Positions 27,429-36,549 of a stretch of 64,000 nucleotides of DNA are shown here, piece after piece; positions within the stretch are counted from its first letter, which is position 1, and each line of letters begins with the position of its first letter. Source of the stretch: CBDEGU01 sp965238045 (GTDB lineage: Bacteria > Acidobacteriota > Terriglobia > Bryobacterales > UBA6623). The stretch spans positions 2,666,001-2,730,000 of the forward strand of contig CBDEGU010000012.1 in the NCBI GenBank assembly GCA_965238045.1. The letters run 5' to 3'. A model generated the notes under the pieces. It was not told the origin of the DNA. It did no database searches and was given only the letters and a program-made list of their open reading frames with translations. A program made the position numbers and the translations under genes.

Positions 27429-28220
27429 CTACTGCTGGGGGGTCGCGCCGGATGTCTTGAGTTTCGTCAGCTCGGCCTTCATGGCCTCGGCGGCATCCCC
27501 GCCGCCGGGAAGCTTGCGTCCCCCGCGTGCAATCGACTGATCGAGCATGCTCAAGGCCTCGTCGTACTTTTTCTGCCCCTTGAGGGCCTCGGCAATTTGG
27601 TAGAACATCGTGCCGGTCTGCTTGGTCGAGACCGCGAGGGACTGCCGATATGACTTTTCGGCCTCGACGTAGTCCCTTCGCTTCAACGCAATCGTTCCAA
27701 GCGCTTCATGCGCCTGCGACATGAGGTCCTTCTTGGCCAACAGCCACTCGTCTTCGGTCACGCTCGGATTGGGAAGCGGCAGCGTCGGAACGATAGTCAG
27801 CGCCCGCTTGGCGTAGCCCTCCGCCCGGCTGAGTTTCTCATCCTTGTCGAGATCAAACTGACGCGTGCGCAGCGGGATCACCCAACCCATGGTCACCAGC
27901 ACGTAGGCATTGTCTGGATTCACCTCAAGCGTCTTTTCGCCGTAGATCAGAACGTTCTCGAAGTCGTTGTTCTGCTGATACGCGCCGAAGATCAACTGGT
28001 AGGCCGCTTCCTTGAATTCCGTCTTCTCGAAATCGGACAGAAACTGCTCGCAAAACTCGATACGGGAATCGTGATCAGGTGCCGCCATGCACAGGTTCAG
28101 ACCATTGACTTCTTCCTGCGACTTCGCCTGCGGACCGCTGGGCTGGCCCTGCGGTGGCTGAGCAGCCAGGGAGGTAAACAGAGGGATGATGAGAAACGCT
28201 GAAACGATGCACTTGGTCAT
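27429..28220 (-). CDS. Exported TPR-repeat protein
   Basis: 263 residues. Signal peptide (CIVSAFLIIPLFTSLAA), then tetratricopeptide helices, clearest at AAYQLIFGAYQQNNDFENVLIYGEKTLEVNPDNA, AHEALGTIALKRRDYVEAEKSYRQSL and MFYQIAEALKGQKKYDEALSMLDQSI (each here a repeat of about 34 residues). GGAGACC sits just before ATG 28220. Likely a periplasmic scaffold; partner unknown. The reading frame extends to 28394 but without a plausible N-terminus. Confidence 0.82.
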   Translation of the reverse strand: MTKCIVSAFLIIPLFTSLAAQPPQGQPSGPQAKSQEEVNGLNLCMAAPDHDSRIEFCEQFLSDFEKTEFKEAAYQLIFGAYQQNNDFENVLIYGEKTLEVNPDNAYVLVTMGWVIPLRTRQFDLDKDEKLSRAEGYAKRALTIVPTLPLPNPSVTEDEWLLAKKDLMSQAHEALGTIALKRRDYVEAEKSYRQSLAVSTKQTGTMFYQIAEALKGQKKYDEALSMLDQSIARGGRKLPGGGDAAEAMKAELTKLKTSGATPQQ

Positions 28221-28466
28221 ACCGGTCTCCAAGGCCGATTTCCGGTGATCTGACAGAGAGGCCCTTTGTCTAATTATTCTACCCACTCGGGCTAGGAGTC
28301 TGTCCGAGTATTCGTCATTTTGTTCTTTGGAAAAAAACACAAGTGGGCGGTTACGATTTATGGAAAAAAACCTGCCGCCTCTACCTTTCCGCACAAGCGC
28401 TGAGTTGGCAAAGGCTGGGCGAAAGCGAGCAACGGCGGGAAGTGGGTGAGATATTGGCCGCGCCGT

Positions 28467-30038
28467 CTAGGGGTCTTCCTCGTCTTCCTCGGTGTCTTCG
28501 TCGTCGTCTTCCTCGTCCTCTCTCTCGCTCTCTTCCTCCTCGCTCTCTTCCTCGTCGTCCGGGCGTCCGAAGGGTTCGGCGAGGCCTTGCCGGGCCAGTT
28601 CCAGCACACGCGTGGTTGGCTCACCCGATGCAAGCGCTCGGCGGTAGTGCACCAGCGCCTGCTCTCGATTTCCGACAACATCTTCAATGCGGCCCATATA
28701 GACTTCCGCCATGGCGCGAATGTAAGTGTCGGCCCCGGATTCGAGCGCCTGCCGGAAATGCTCCCGTGACAAATCCGGATCTCCCTCCAGTATCGCCACT
28801 CGGCCAAGTCCGTATTGCGCCTGTGCGTTGCGGCCTCCAGACTTTTCAAGCGCCTCGATAAACTTTCCTCGAGCCTGTGCTAGCTCCTGCAACTGCAGCA
28901 ATCCTTCGCCTTCGTTCAACAACTTGTCGGTTTTCGAGAGTCTGGGCCGCGCCGGAGCCGGCTCGGGCCGCGCGGCCGCCGGGGCAAACTTGGTCGCTTG
29001 CAGCCGCGCGGCCTCGCGCCTGAGTTGGATCCCTCGAATCATGTCCTTGTAATAAAGCCTGAACGAACTAGGCTGTTTTTCATATTCCGCGAGCGCGCCG
29101 TAAAAGTAGGGCGTCAGAATATAGCCTTCACGCAACGCCTGTTTAATTCTTGACTGGCTTTCGGCCTCGGGTAGAGAGTCCAGCCGTGTCTCGACCGCCT
29201 TGACTAGCGACTTGGTGACCAAGAGCTGGAAGTTCGACTTGTAGACTTCTCCCAGCGCCGGAGCAAACAGCGCGAAACGCGCAAGCACGTCTTTCTTTCC
29301 GATTTCCTCCGCGAAGCGAATCGAGAGCGGATCGAGCAGATGCATCAGAAACGCGTGGCGCACTTCGTCGATGCGAGGTTTCTTCGAGGCCTGTACAACG
29401 ACGTGGATCGCCCCCTGATAGCTCCGCGCATAGACCTGGTTCGGCGCGCCCAGCAGAGAAAAGTAAACCTTGAAGCTCTGCGTCTGGCGGCTGGTTGGCG
29501 AAAACCTCAGGTAGGCGGCCGCTCCCAGCAGTGCCTTGATGAGCGGCCCCTGGTAGCGTTCGATCTGCTTTTCGTAGGCCGGTTGATAGCGCACCCAGAG
29601 CTTTTCGATCTCCGCCTCGTGGTAGAACTCCGACAGAATCGAGCTGAGCGCGCGAATCCGCCGCACATCGGGAGGCAAGTCCGTCGGCAAGCTCGCCCGC
29701 GGCGCGAACGTTGGAGGGTCTTCGCATTGCAGGGCGAAGGCAAGATACTGCGAGAGAGTTTCTCCCGCGCCGGGCTGCTTGAATTGCTGGAAGAAGTTCT
29801 TGAGCCGCTCTAGGGTCGGGCCTTGGAAATCCTTCAGATCGTCTCGCACGACCCGGCGGACCGGGTGGTCGGAGGGCGAAAGATACCCCGCGTCATATCC
29901 GGCGACATTGATCGCGGTGAGAACCGTGAAGAGGCGAATGTCCGAGATCAGCTGGTCGCCCTCGGAGGGTTGCCCGCTCGCCGGCGGGGTCCCCAGCAGC
30001 CACAGACCAGCCAACAGCGCCGCGAACGTTTTTCTCAT
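28467..30038 (-). CDS. Exported TPR protein with a strongly acidic C-terminal tail
   Basis: 523 residues. Signal peptide MRKTFAALLAGLWLLGTPPASG. Residues about 30-340 form an alpha-rich domain found in acidobacterial proteins of unknown function; it contains DEVRHAFLMHLLDPLSIRF, which has the setting of a zinc-protease helix (H near H, followed by LLDP) but no HExxH, so catalysis is unlikely. TPR repeats lie at about 385-490 (AQARGKFIEALEKS, AQAQYGLGRVAILEGD, LSREHFRQALESG). The last 30 residues are almost only Asp/Glu. Exported; possibly binds cations or basic partners (inference). Confidence 0.78.
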   Translation of the reverse strand: MRKTFAALLAGLWLLGTPPASGQPSEGDQLISDIRLFTVLTAINVAGYDAGYLSPSDHPVRRVVRDDLKDFQGPTLERLKNFFQQFKQPGAGETLSQYLAFALQCEDPPTFAPRASLPTDLPPDVRRIRALSSILSEFYHEAEIEKLWVRYQPAYEKQIERYQGPLIKALLGAAAYLRFSPTSRQTQSFKVYFSLLGAPNQVYARSYQGAIHVVVQASKKPRIDEVRHAFLMHLLDPLSIRFAEEIGKKDVLARFALFAPALGEVYKSNFQLLVTKSLVKAVETRLDSLPEAESQSRIKQALREGYILTPYFYGALAEYEKQPSSFRLYYKDMIRGIQLRREAARLQATKFAPAAARPEPAPARPRLSKTDKLLNEGEGLLQLQELAQARGKFIEALEKSGGRNAQAQYGLGRVAILEGDPDLSREHFRQALESGADTYIRAMAEVYMGRIEDVVGNREQALVHYRRALASGEPTTRVLELARQGLAEPFGRPDDEEESEEEESEREDEEDDDEDTEEDEEDP

Positions 30039-30146
30039 GTCGTGGAGCCACCCCGCGCCCGCTGATGTCTGATACCGGCCTCAACCGACCGTGCGAGCGA
30101 TGGAAAGATTACGTTTCCGGGCGGCGATGCATCCCAAAAGACGAAT

Positions 30147-30188
30147 CCCGTCATAGCCAGCCCATCACAGCCAGCCCATCATAACCAG
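30147..30188. repeat. Three 14-bp tandem repeats at the eno 3' end
   Basis: CCCGTCATAGCCAG, CCCATCACAGCCAG and CCCATCATAACCAG in a row. The third unit includes the stop and last codons of eno, so the array seems to have grown outwards from the gene end. Confidence 0.8.
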
Positions 30189-31465
30189 TTGGCAAAGGCC
30201 TCCTGGCCCGCGTAGCGCGCCTTGTCGCCCAGTTCGGCCTCGATCTCGAGAAGCCGGTTGTACTTCGCCATGCGCTCGCCTCGGCACGTGGACCCGGTCT
30301 TAATCTGCCCGCTGCCGGTCGCCACCGCCAGGTCGGCGATCGTCGTGTCGGAGGTCTCGCCCGAGCGGTGCGAAATGATGAAGGTGTAATCGTTGGTGCG
30401 GGCGATCTCGATGCACTCGAGGGTTTCGCTCAGGGTTCCGATCTGATTGAGTTTGATCAGAATCGAATTGGCCAGCCCTTCGGCGATGCCCTGCTTGAAG
30501 ATATCGGGGTTGGTCACGAATAGATCGTCGCCGATGAGCTGAATCTTCTTGCCAAGCTTCGCCGTTCCCTTCTGCCAGCCCAGCTGATCTTCTTCCGAAA
30601 ACGCGTCCTCGATCGAAATCAGCGGATAGCGCTTGATCCAGTCGGCCCACATCTTGCGCATGTCGCCCGACGAAAGCCGGCTGCCATCCGATTGCGAGAA
30701 AACGTACTCGTCCCCTCGGCAGAACTCGCTCGCCGCCGCGTCGACAGCGATGGCGATCTCCGCGCCGGGCTTGTAGCCGGCCTTCTTAATCGCCTTGACC
30801 AGCAGTTCCATCGGCTCTTCGTTGGACTTGAGCCGCGGCGCGAAACCGCCCTCGTCTCCCACCGAAGTCGAATATCCCTTCTTGGTGAGGATCGCCTTAA
30901 GGGCATGAAACGTCTCGGCCACCGCCCGCAGGGCTTCGCGGAAGCTCGGCAAGCCCAGTGGTACGAGCATGAACTCCTGGATGTCCACGTTGTTGTCGGC
31001 ATGCTCGCCGCCATTGAGCACATTCACCATCGGTACCGGCAGAACGTAGCTGTCTTGATCGCTCAGATAGCGGTAAAACGGCAGTTCCTTCTCCGCCGCC
31101 GCGGCGCGCGCCACCGCCATCGATACGCCTAAGATCGCGTTGGCTCCCAGACGGCCCTTATTCTTGGTCCCGTCGAGCTGCCTCAGTTCTTCGTCGAGGC
31201 TTTGCTGATCCGCGGCTTCGAAGCCCTTCACCGCCTCCAGAATCTCGCCACCGACGTGGCCCGCGGCCTTGAGGACGCCCTTGCCCAAGTATCGTTTCTT
31301 GTCCTTGTCGCGCAGCTCCACGGCCTCGTTTCTGCCGGTGGAAGCGCCCGAAGGTACGCCGGCCGAGCCACGTGCGCCGGATGCGAGCAGAGCCGTCACC
31401 TGCAGGGTAGGATTGCCGCGCGAATCAAGAATTTCTAGTGCTTGAAGGTCTGTAATCTTTGACAT
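30179..31465 (-). CDS. eno: Enolase
   Basis: 2-phosphoglycerate to phosphoenolpyruvate in glycolysis, cytoplasmic. 428 residues, standard length. Motifs: LDSRGNPTLQV, GVPSGASTGRNEAVELRD, NGGEHADNNVDIQEFML, SIEDAFSEEDQLGW, GDDLFVTN, and the signature LIKLNQIGTLSETL followed by SHRSGETSDT and KTGSTCRGERMAKYNRLL. The usual signature KxNQIGT is intact; Cys in GSTCRGER (commonly GSxxRSER) is a mild variation. Start ATG 31465. Confidence 0.96.
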   Translation of the reverse strand: MSKITDLQALEILDSRGNPTLQVTALLASGARGSAGVPSGASTGRNEAVELRDKDKKRYLGKGVLKAAGHVGGEILEAVKGFEAADQQSLDEELRQLDGTKNKGRLGANAILGVSMAVARAAAAEKELPFYRYLSDQDSYVLPVPMVNVLNGGEHADNNVDIQEFMLVPLGLPSFREALRAVAETFHALKAILTKKGYSTSVGDEGGFAPRLKSNEEPMELLVKAIKKAGYKPGAEIAIAVDAAASEFCRGDEYVFSQSDGSRLSSGDMRKMWADWIKRYPLISIEDAFSEEDQLGWQKGTAKLGKKIQLIGDDLFVTNPDIFKQGIAEGLANSILIKLNQIGTLSETLECIEIARTNDYTFIISHRSGETSDTTIADLAVATGSGQIKTGSTCRGERMAKYNRLLEIEAELGDKARYAGQEAFANWL

Positions 31466-31725
31466 TCTCTGCGCTCTATTGCCGCCGCCGAAATCAAGAA
31501 CTCAGGTTAGCACGGCGCCAAAACAGGACTAACTGTCGCCGCCGGGCCCGGCCGATGGCCAATGCATCTCAAAGTGTTCGGGTGTCGAGGCAGTTGAGCT
31601 CGTTGTCGTTCACTCACGGGAAAGACCGCTCATTGGCGCGGCTCTATTGTTTCGTGTGGTAAGACACACAAGCCAAGCAACAGCGCTTGTGAGGAGCTTG
31701 TGCGGAACCTCGCCAGTCCACGATA

Positions 31726-32131
31726 ATGCGGTCAGCCATGCCACCGCGCTTGCTGGTCCTTTTTCTGCTTCCGGTCGCGCTTGCTGCCCAGTCGCAGCTT
31801 CCCTTCGAGGTGATTGCTCTCGCTCGCGTTAAGGACCGAATGAGGGCGAGCCTCGACCGGGCGCCCAACTACACCTGTTTTCAAACGATCCACCGGGCTC
31901 GGCTGACCAAGAAAGCACGCCGCCGCCTGGAGCGTAAGCTCATCGATAGTCGGCGAAGGTCCATCAACCTGAACCTTCCCGTCAGCTCCACCGACACTCT
32001 CGAAATCGAAGTCGCCTACGTTGCCGGCAGGGAACTCTATTCCTGGCCCGGCGCGGACGGTTTCGAAGAGAGGTCGCTGGGGGAAATGGTCGGCTTTGGC
32101 AGCCTCTCGACCGGGTCGTTCGCCGTGACGG
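31726..32131 (+). pseudogene. 5' part of a secreted acidobacterial protein gene cut by an IS256-type element
   Basis: Encodes a signal peptide (RLLVLFLLPVALAAQ) and the first part of a conserved acidobacterial protein: VKDRMRASLDRAPNYTCFQTIHRAR, TLEIEVAYVAGRELYSWPGA, LGEMVGFGSLSTGSFAVT. At 32132 the element begins; translation would run 23 bases into it and stop (TGA at 32152). The 3' part resumes in the same frame after the element at 33588. The intact gene would encode about 450 residues. Function unknown. ATG 31738 is an alternative start. Confidence 0.85.
32124..32131. repeat. Target-site duplication, left copy
   Basis: CGTGACGG, identical to 33580-33587 on the other side of the element; 8 bp is a normal length for IS256-family insertion. 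Confidence 0.9.
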
Positions 32132-32174
32132 GAGAGTGTCCCAATCGTAGTTGAGGGTTTGTAGGGCGGCGGCG
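32132..32174. repeat. Left terminal inverted repeat of the IS256-type element
   Basis: Pairs with 33541-33579; shared blocks are GAGA-TGTCCC, TAGTTGA-GGT and AGGGCGGCG, separated by single-base differences and small gaps. Confidence 0.85.
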
Positions 32175-32189
32175 TAAAAGAGCATTGTA

Positions 32190-33479
32190 CTAGGCAGCCT
32201 TTGCTGCTGTGGCCTTGGCCGGATTGAGGATGGCGTCGAGCATCCACAGATCCTTGTAACCCATGATCTTGCGGAAGCTTTTCTCGGTATCGAGGAATGC
32301 AGCCGTGGCCCAGCGACACACCATGGCCGCGTCCTTCCAGCGGGTCACTCGCCGCGTTCTCCGCCGCACCCCGGCGTTAGGAGACTCGACGATGTTCGTC
32401 GTCGCCAGGCAGCGATGCAGAGACGGCGGCGCACCCAGGCGGTTGATGGTGAAACACTCCTCCATGCCTTCGCGCAAACTCACCGCCGCCTCGGGCCAGT
32501 CACCCTCGTACCACTGGGCTAGCTTCTCCAGCCGCGCTTGTCCATCTTGGGCTCCCAGCCGCCAGGCGGCCCGGATCGCCGCTTTGGCCTGATCGCGCTC
32601 GGCCTTAGGCAGCCGCTCGACGACATTGCGCAGCTTGTGAGCACGGCAGCGCTGCACCGGAACTTTGCCGAAGACCCGCCGCACCGCCGCCCGCAGGGCC
32701 TTCGATCCATCGAGCACGAAGCGCCTGTTTTTCTCCGTCGATACTCCCCGCTCGACCATGCCCCTCAGCAAGTCTTCGGCGGCGGCTGTGCTCTCAGTGG
32801 CGGCGTGCTGCAATCCCAGCACATGTTTGTTGCCCTGACGGTCTACGCCCACCGCTGCAAGCACTACATGATCTGCGAAGATCAAACCGTCCACGTAGAT
32901 CACCAGCAGATCCAACTCATCCAGGCGCCGCGTGAGCACTTCGTCGATGCTCTTTTCGGCGGCCTCGACTGCCTCCCGGCTGACGGCGGATTTCGACACC
33001 CCGGCCGTGCCGGCCATTGCGCCAATCACCCCGGCATAGTTGCGCGTCGAGACGCCCTTCATCAGAATGTCGAGCATGCGCGCGCCGAGGCGTTCGTCGT
33101 CCTGCATCGCTTCGTAAGCGGGCACTTTGACCTCGCCGCCGGAGCGTTTGCGCAGTCTGGGTTTGCTGACGCGCAGTTTGCGGTTGCTGAGCTTGACGCG
33201 ACCGGGCTGGCGGCCCCAGCGGACCACATCGCCGCGGCGCTTCTTGCCGGGCTGGGAAAGTTTTCCACCGGTAACTTGCTGCGCCGACAGTTCCAGCACG
33301 GCTTGAATGGCGGCGCGGCCGGTGACGTCGATAACCTCGTCGACGGCTCCGCGGCACTGCTCGACCAGTTCAACCAAGGGCAGCATGAGTTGGGAGTTTT
33401 GGCTGAGCAGGCGGGTGAGGTCGTTGGGGCTGACTGGCTGTTGCTTCGCGGAATCCAGAATGTGATATCGTTTCTTCAC
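32190..33479 (-). CDS. IS256-family (mutator-type) transposase
   Basis: 429 residues, full length. The DDE catalytic triad is visible as D197 (VIYVDGLIF), D257 (FVLDGSKAL) and E365 (TNIVESPNAG); the family motif QRCRAHKLRNVVERLPK lies between the last two. GTG start 33479 with AGGAG eight bases ahead. Catalyses movement of the surrounding element. No frameshift or missing residue was seen, so it may be active. Confidence 0.95.
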   Translation of the reverse strand: MKKRYHILDSAKQQPVSPNDLTRLLSQNSQLMLPLVELVEQCRGAVDEVIDVTGRAAIQAVLELSAQQVTGGKLSQPGKKRRGDVVRWGRQPGRVKLSNRKLRVSKPRLRKRSGGEVKVPAYEAMQDDERLGARMLDILMKGVSTRNYAGVIGAMAGTAGVSKSAVSREAVEAAEKSIDEVLTRRLDELDLLVIYVDGLIFADHVVLAAVGVDRQGNKHVLGLQHAATESTAAAEDLLRGMVERGVSTEKNRRFVLDGSKALRAAVRRVFGKVPVQRCRAHKLRNVVERLPKAERDQAKAAIRAAWRLGAQDGQARLEKLAQWYEGDWPEAAVSLREGMEECFTINRLGAPPSLHRCLATTNIVESPNAGVRRRTRRVTRWKDAAMVCRWATAAFLDTEKSFRKIMGYKDLWMLDAILNPAKATAAKAA

Positions 33480-33540
33480 GGCGGTTCTCCTTTGTGGTGA
33501 AAGGTTTGCTCGATTCTCTCAGAGAACCGGGCTTGAGAAC

Positions 33541-33579
33541 CGCCGCCCTTCCACCTTCAACTAGATTCGGGACAATCTC
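33541..33579. repeat. Right terminal inverted repeat of the IS256-type element
   Basis: Reverse complement matches 32132-32174 with a few mismatches and gaps. Confidence 0.85.
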
Positions 33580-33587
33580 CGTGACGG
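33580..33587. repeat. Target-site duplication, right copy
   Basis: CGTGACGG, identical to 32124-32131. Confidence 0.9.
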
Positions 33588-34543
33588 CCCACAATGTGTT
33601 CCTCACCGACGCGGCCCGATTCAACTTTCGCGGCCGGGAAGTGATAGAGGGAAAGAGCCTGCTCCGGTATGATTTTCAGGTTTCCCTGTTCCAGAGCGGG
33701 TTCACCCTCCGTGATTCCCGCCAGGAGATCGAAGTCCCCCATAAAGGCTCGTGCTGGGTGGACCCGGAAACATTCGATCTGGTGCGTCTCGAGACCGAGG
33801 CAGTCGACATACCGCCCGAACTAGAAATCTCGAAGGCAATCACAAGAGTGGACTACGCGCCGGTTACGCTCGACGGCAACGTTTTTCTGCTGCCGCAAAG
33901 CGCCCGGGACGCGACGAGTTTTTGGTCTGGAGCTGAAAACCACAACCGTACCGAATTTACACGGTGCCGCCGCTTCGGAGCGAGTTCGACCATATCCTTC
34001 GACGACGCTCCTCCCGAGGCTGAGCCGGAAGCTGACTGGCGTGATGTCTCGATGCCGCCAGGCGTGTCCCTGAGCATACGGCTGTCAACCGAGATCAGTT
34101 CGGCAAATTCCAAGGTCGGACACCGCTTGGAAGGGACCTTGGAGTTGGACGCGAAATACAAAGGACGAGTTCTCTTTCCCAAGGGAGCGGCAGTGCTAGG
34201 CCGTCTCCGCCGTCTTGAGCACTATGACGAAAACGGGCCCTTCTATCTCGTCGGCATCGAGATTTCCGAGGTCCGCTTCGACGGAACAAGGGCGCGATTC
34301 CTAGCCTTCATGGAGCGCTTTATTCCGGTCCCTGGTATCGTTTTTGCGGGGCCTTCCAGTCGAACGGGCGCCCGATCGACTGCGCTCCCCCTCGGGCGGG
34401 TTCCCAGCCGTCTGCAGACAAAGCAGACCGAGACATTCACCGATCTTGAGCTCCCCGGAGTCGATGTCGTTCCGGTTCAAGGTTCGCGGTTTCGTATTCC
34501 CCCCGGCTTTCGGATGACTTGGCTGACGATGGCCAGCCAATGA
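33588..34543 (+). pseudogene. 3' part of the IS-interrupted secreted protein gene
   Basis: Joining base 32131 to base 33588 (one target-site copy removed) restores one frame: ...TGSFAVT then AHNVFLTDAARFNFRG. The downstream part has LLRYDFQVSLFQSGFTLRDS, HKGSCWVDPETFDLVRLE, VFLLPQSARD and TEFTRCRRF, a pattern shared by acidobacterial proteins of unknown function, followed by a beta domain with LSIRLSTEISS and a C-terminus resembling the TrbI/VirB10-type fold of the gene at 16.5-17.3 kb (LFPKGAAVLGRLRRLE). An open frame begins inside the element (33494), so a truncated product could be made. Confidence 0.82.
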
Positions 34544-34597
34544 TCCTCGGCGTCCAGCGCATGAGGTTGACCTCGTCTGGTGTACAATGCACTCGCC

Positions 34598-36223
34598 ATG
34601 CAGAGCTACGTCGCCGGGCCATCGATCTCGCTTATTGAGAAGACCATCGATCAAGTATTCGATGATGCCGCCGCTCGCGAACCTGGCCGCGAGGCGCTCA
34701 TTTCGCGGCATCAAAACCTGCGGCTCAGCTACCAGCAACTCTCCGAGGAAGTAGCCCGGACGGCGGCCGGGCTGGCGGGCCTGGGCATCGGCCCCGGCGA
34801 CCGCGTCGGAATGTGGGCCTCGAGTTGTGCCGAATGGGTCTATCTGCAAGTGGCGACAGCCAAGGTCGGAGCCATCCTGGTGAACGTCAACCCGGCCTAC
34901 CGCATCCACGATCTGCGCTACATTCTCGAAACGTCCGGCATGAAGGCGATCTTTTTCCACGAGCAAGACAGCCGCGCCAACTATGCGGAGATTCTCGAGC
35001 AGGCTCGCGATGGCGCCGAACTGCCGCTGCGGCACGCCATCGTCTTAGGTGAGCAGTCCTGGGACCGCATGATCGCGCAAGGCGTCGAGCCTCCCGGGCG
35101 CGAAGCCAGCCCTCATGAAGTGGTCAACATCCAGTACACCTCCGGGACGACCGGCAAGCCCAAGGGCGTTCTGCTCACCCACCACAACATTGTCAATAAC
35201 GCCTATTTGGCGGGTCGCTCGATGCACTGGAGCGCCGACGACCGGCTGGCGCTGGCGGTGCCGATGTATCACTGTTTCGGCTGCGTGATGGGATCGCTGG
35301 CCTGCCTCGTCTTTGGCGCCACGCTGGTGCTGCCCTCGGCGCAATTCAAGCCCAGGGCCGTGCTGGAAGCGGTCGAGCAAGAGCGCTGCACTACGATCTA
35401 CGGCGTTCCGACGATGTTCATCGCCGAACTCGATCATCCCGATTTCTCCAAATACGATATGCGCTCGCTTCGCACCGGCATCATGGCCGGCGCACCCTGC
35501 CCGGTCGAAGTCATGAAGCGCGTCGTCAGCGAGATGCACTGCAGCCAGATGACGATCGCCTATGGGCAGACCGAAGCCTCCCCGGTCATCACGCAGTCCT
35601 CGGTCGATGACACGATCGACATGCGCGTTTCCACCGTTGGCAAGGTGATGCCCGAGACCGAGGTCAAGATCATCGACCCGGAAACCGGCGCGACCGTCGA
35701 AGTCGGCAAACAAGGCGAACTCTGCTCCCGCGGCTACCTCATCATGAAGGGTTACGATGCCGACCCGGCCGCCACCGCCCGCGCCATCGACGAGGACGGA
35801 TGGCTGCATACCGGCGATCTGGCGACCATGCGCGAGGACGGATATTTCAAGATCACGGGACGCCTCAAGGAGATGATCATTCGCGGCGGCGAGAATATCT
35901 ACCCGCGCGAGATCGAGGAGTTCCTCTACAGCCACCCGAAGATCGCCGATGTGTATGTCACGGGTCTTCCCGACGCCCGGCTCGGCGAGTGCGTCCTGGC
36001 CTGGATTCGGCTGCATCCGGGCGAGTCGGCTAGCGAGGACGAAATCCGCGAATTCTGCCGCGGGGAAATCGCTCACTTCAAGATCCCCGAGTTCATTCGC
36101 TTCGTCGACGAATTCCCGATGACCGTCACCGGGAAAGTACAAAAGTTTCTGATCCGTCAGAAAGAGATGGAACTGCGGGGGCTAGCCGGCGAAGCGGCCA
36201 CCCAGCCCAGCTCGCCGGTCTGA
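34598..36223 (+). CDS. Acyl-CoA synthetase (AMP-forming), FadD-like
   Basis: 541 residues. Adenylate-forming enzyme that activates a carboxylic acid with ATP and joins it to CoA. Motifs: P-loop YTSGTTGKPKG (about 179-189), YGQTEASPVI, GWLHTGDLATMREDGYFKITGR, KEMIIRGGENIYPREIEEFL, and the C-terminal Lys in TVTGKVQKFLI. This layout fits medium- to long-chain fatty-acid-CoA ligases; the true substrate is not shown. ATG 34598 is preferred to GTG 34580. Stands alone: IS-broken gene upstream, aldolase remnant downstream. Confidence 0.9.
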   Translation: MQSYVAGPSISLIEKTIDQVFDDAAAREPGREALISRHQNLRLSYQQLSEEVARTAAGLAGLGIGPGDRVGMWASSCAEWVYLQVATAKVGAILVNVNPAYRIHDLRYILETSGMKAIFFHEQDSRANYAEILEQARDGAELPLRHAIVLGEQSWDRMIAQGVEPPGREASPHEVVNIQYTSGTTGKPKGVLLTHHNIVNNAYLAGRSMHWSADDRLALAVPMYHCFGCVMGSLACLVFGATLVLPSAQFKPRAVLEAVEQERCTTIYGVPTMFIAELDHPDFSKYDMRSLRTGIMAGAPCPVEVMKRVVSEMHCSQMTIAYGQTEASPVITQSSVDDTIDMRVSTVGKVMPETEVKIIDPETGATVEVGKQGELCSRGYLIMKGYDADPAATARAIDEDGWLHTGDLATMREDGYFKITGRLKEMIIRGGENIYPREIEEFLYSHPKIADVYVTGLPDARLGECVLAWIRLHPGESASEDEIREFCRGEIAHFKIPEFIRFVDEFPMTVTGKVQKFLIRQKEMELRGLAGEAATQPSSPV

Positions 36224-36238
36224 ATTTCCCAGAGGCAT

Positions 36239-36463
36239 TTAATACAGCATTCTCTCGGTCGCATCGTATCCCGGTTTGCCGAAAGGCTCGAGCAGTGACT
36301 TGGCTCCGTTCGTCATCAGGCCCAGTGCGCTGGTTTCTTGAAAGAAGAGGAACCCCTGGTCCATATACTTCCGAATCTGTTCGGGACCGCCCCCCGGGCG
36401 GCCGACAAACTTGTTGTGCCGCTTCGCGGCGGCGATGATCTTCGCCATCGCGGCGCGCTGCAC
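36239..36463 (-). pseudogene. C-terminal remnant of an HpcH/HpaI-type aldolase
   Basis: 74 codons reading AAMAKIIAAAKRHNKFVGRP, PEQIRKYMDQGFLFFQ and NGAKSLLEPFGKPGYD, which match the last quarter of class II 2-keto-acid aldolases (normally about 250-270 residues). The PLP-independent metal and active-site parts lie in the missing N-terminal three quarters. The in-frame bases beyond 36463 do not resemble the family, and the next gene starts at 36550, so the 5' part was replaced or deleted. Confidence 0.65.
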
Positions 36464-36549
36464 TATAATCGCGGAAAGAACGCCTGGCGGTCGGGTGCAT
36501 GGTCGGCCATGTCCCCCGAGGCCGGGGAAGCGTTCTCCAGGAGACGATC

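Larger units (their letters stand above)
32132..33579. mobile_element. IS256-family insertion sequence, 1448 bp
   Basis: Complete element: one transposase gene on the minus strand, imperfect terminal inverted repeats of about 39-43 bases, and an 8-bp target duplication. Ends read GAGAGTGTCCC (left) and, on the opposite strand, GAGATTGTCCC (right), followed in both by TAGTTGA and later AGGGCGGCG. Intact duplication and an undamaged transposase point to a fairly recent insertion. It interrupts a secreted-protein gene without loss of host bases. Confidence 0.93.

Noticed and set aside
30147..30188. CRISPR-like array at the end of eno
   Set aside because: Units are 14 bp with no spacers and only three copies; it is a plain tandem repeat.
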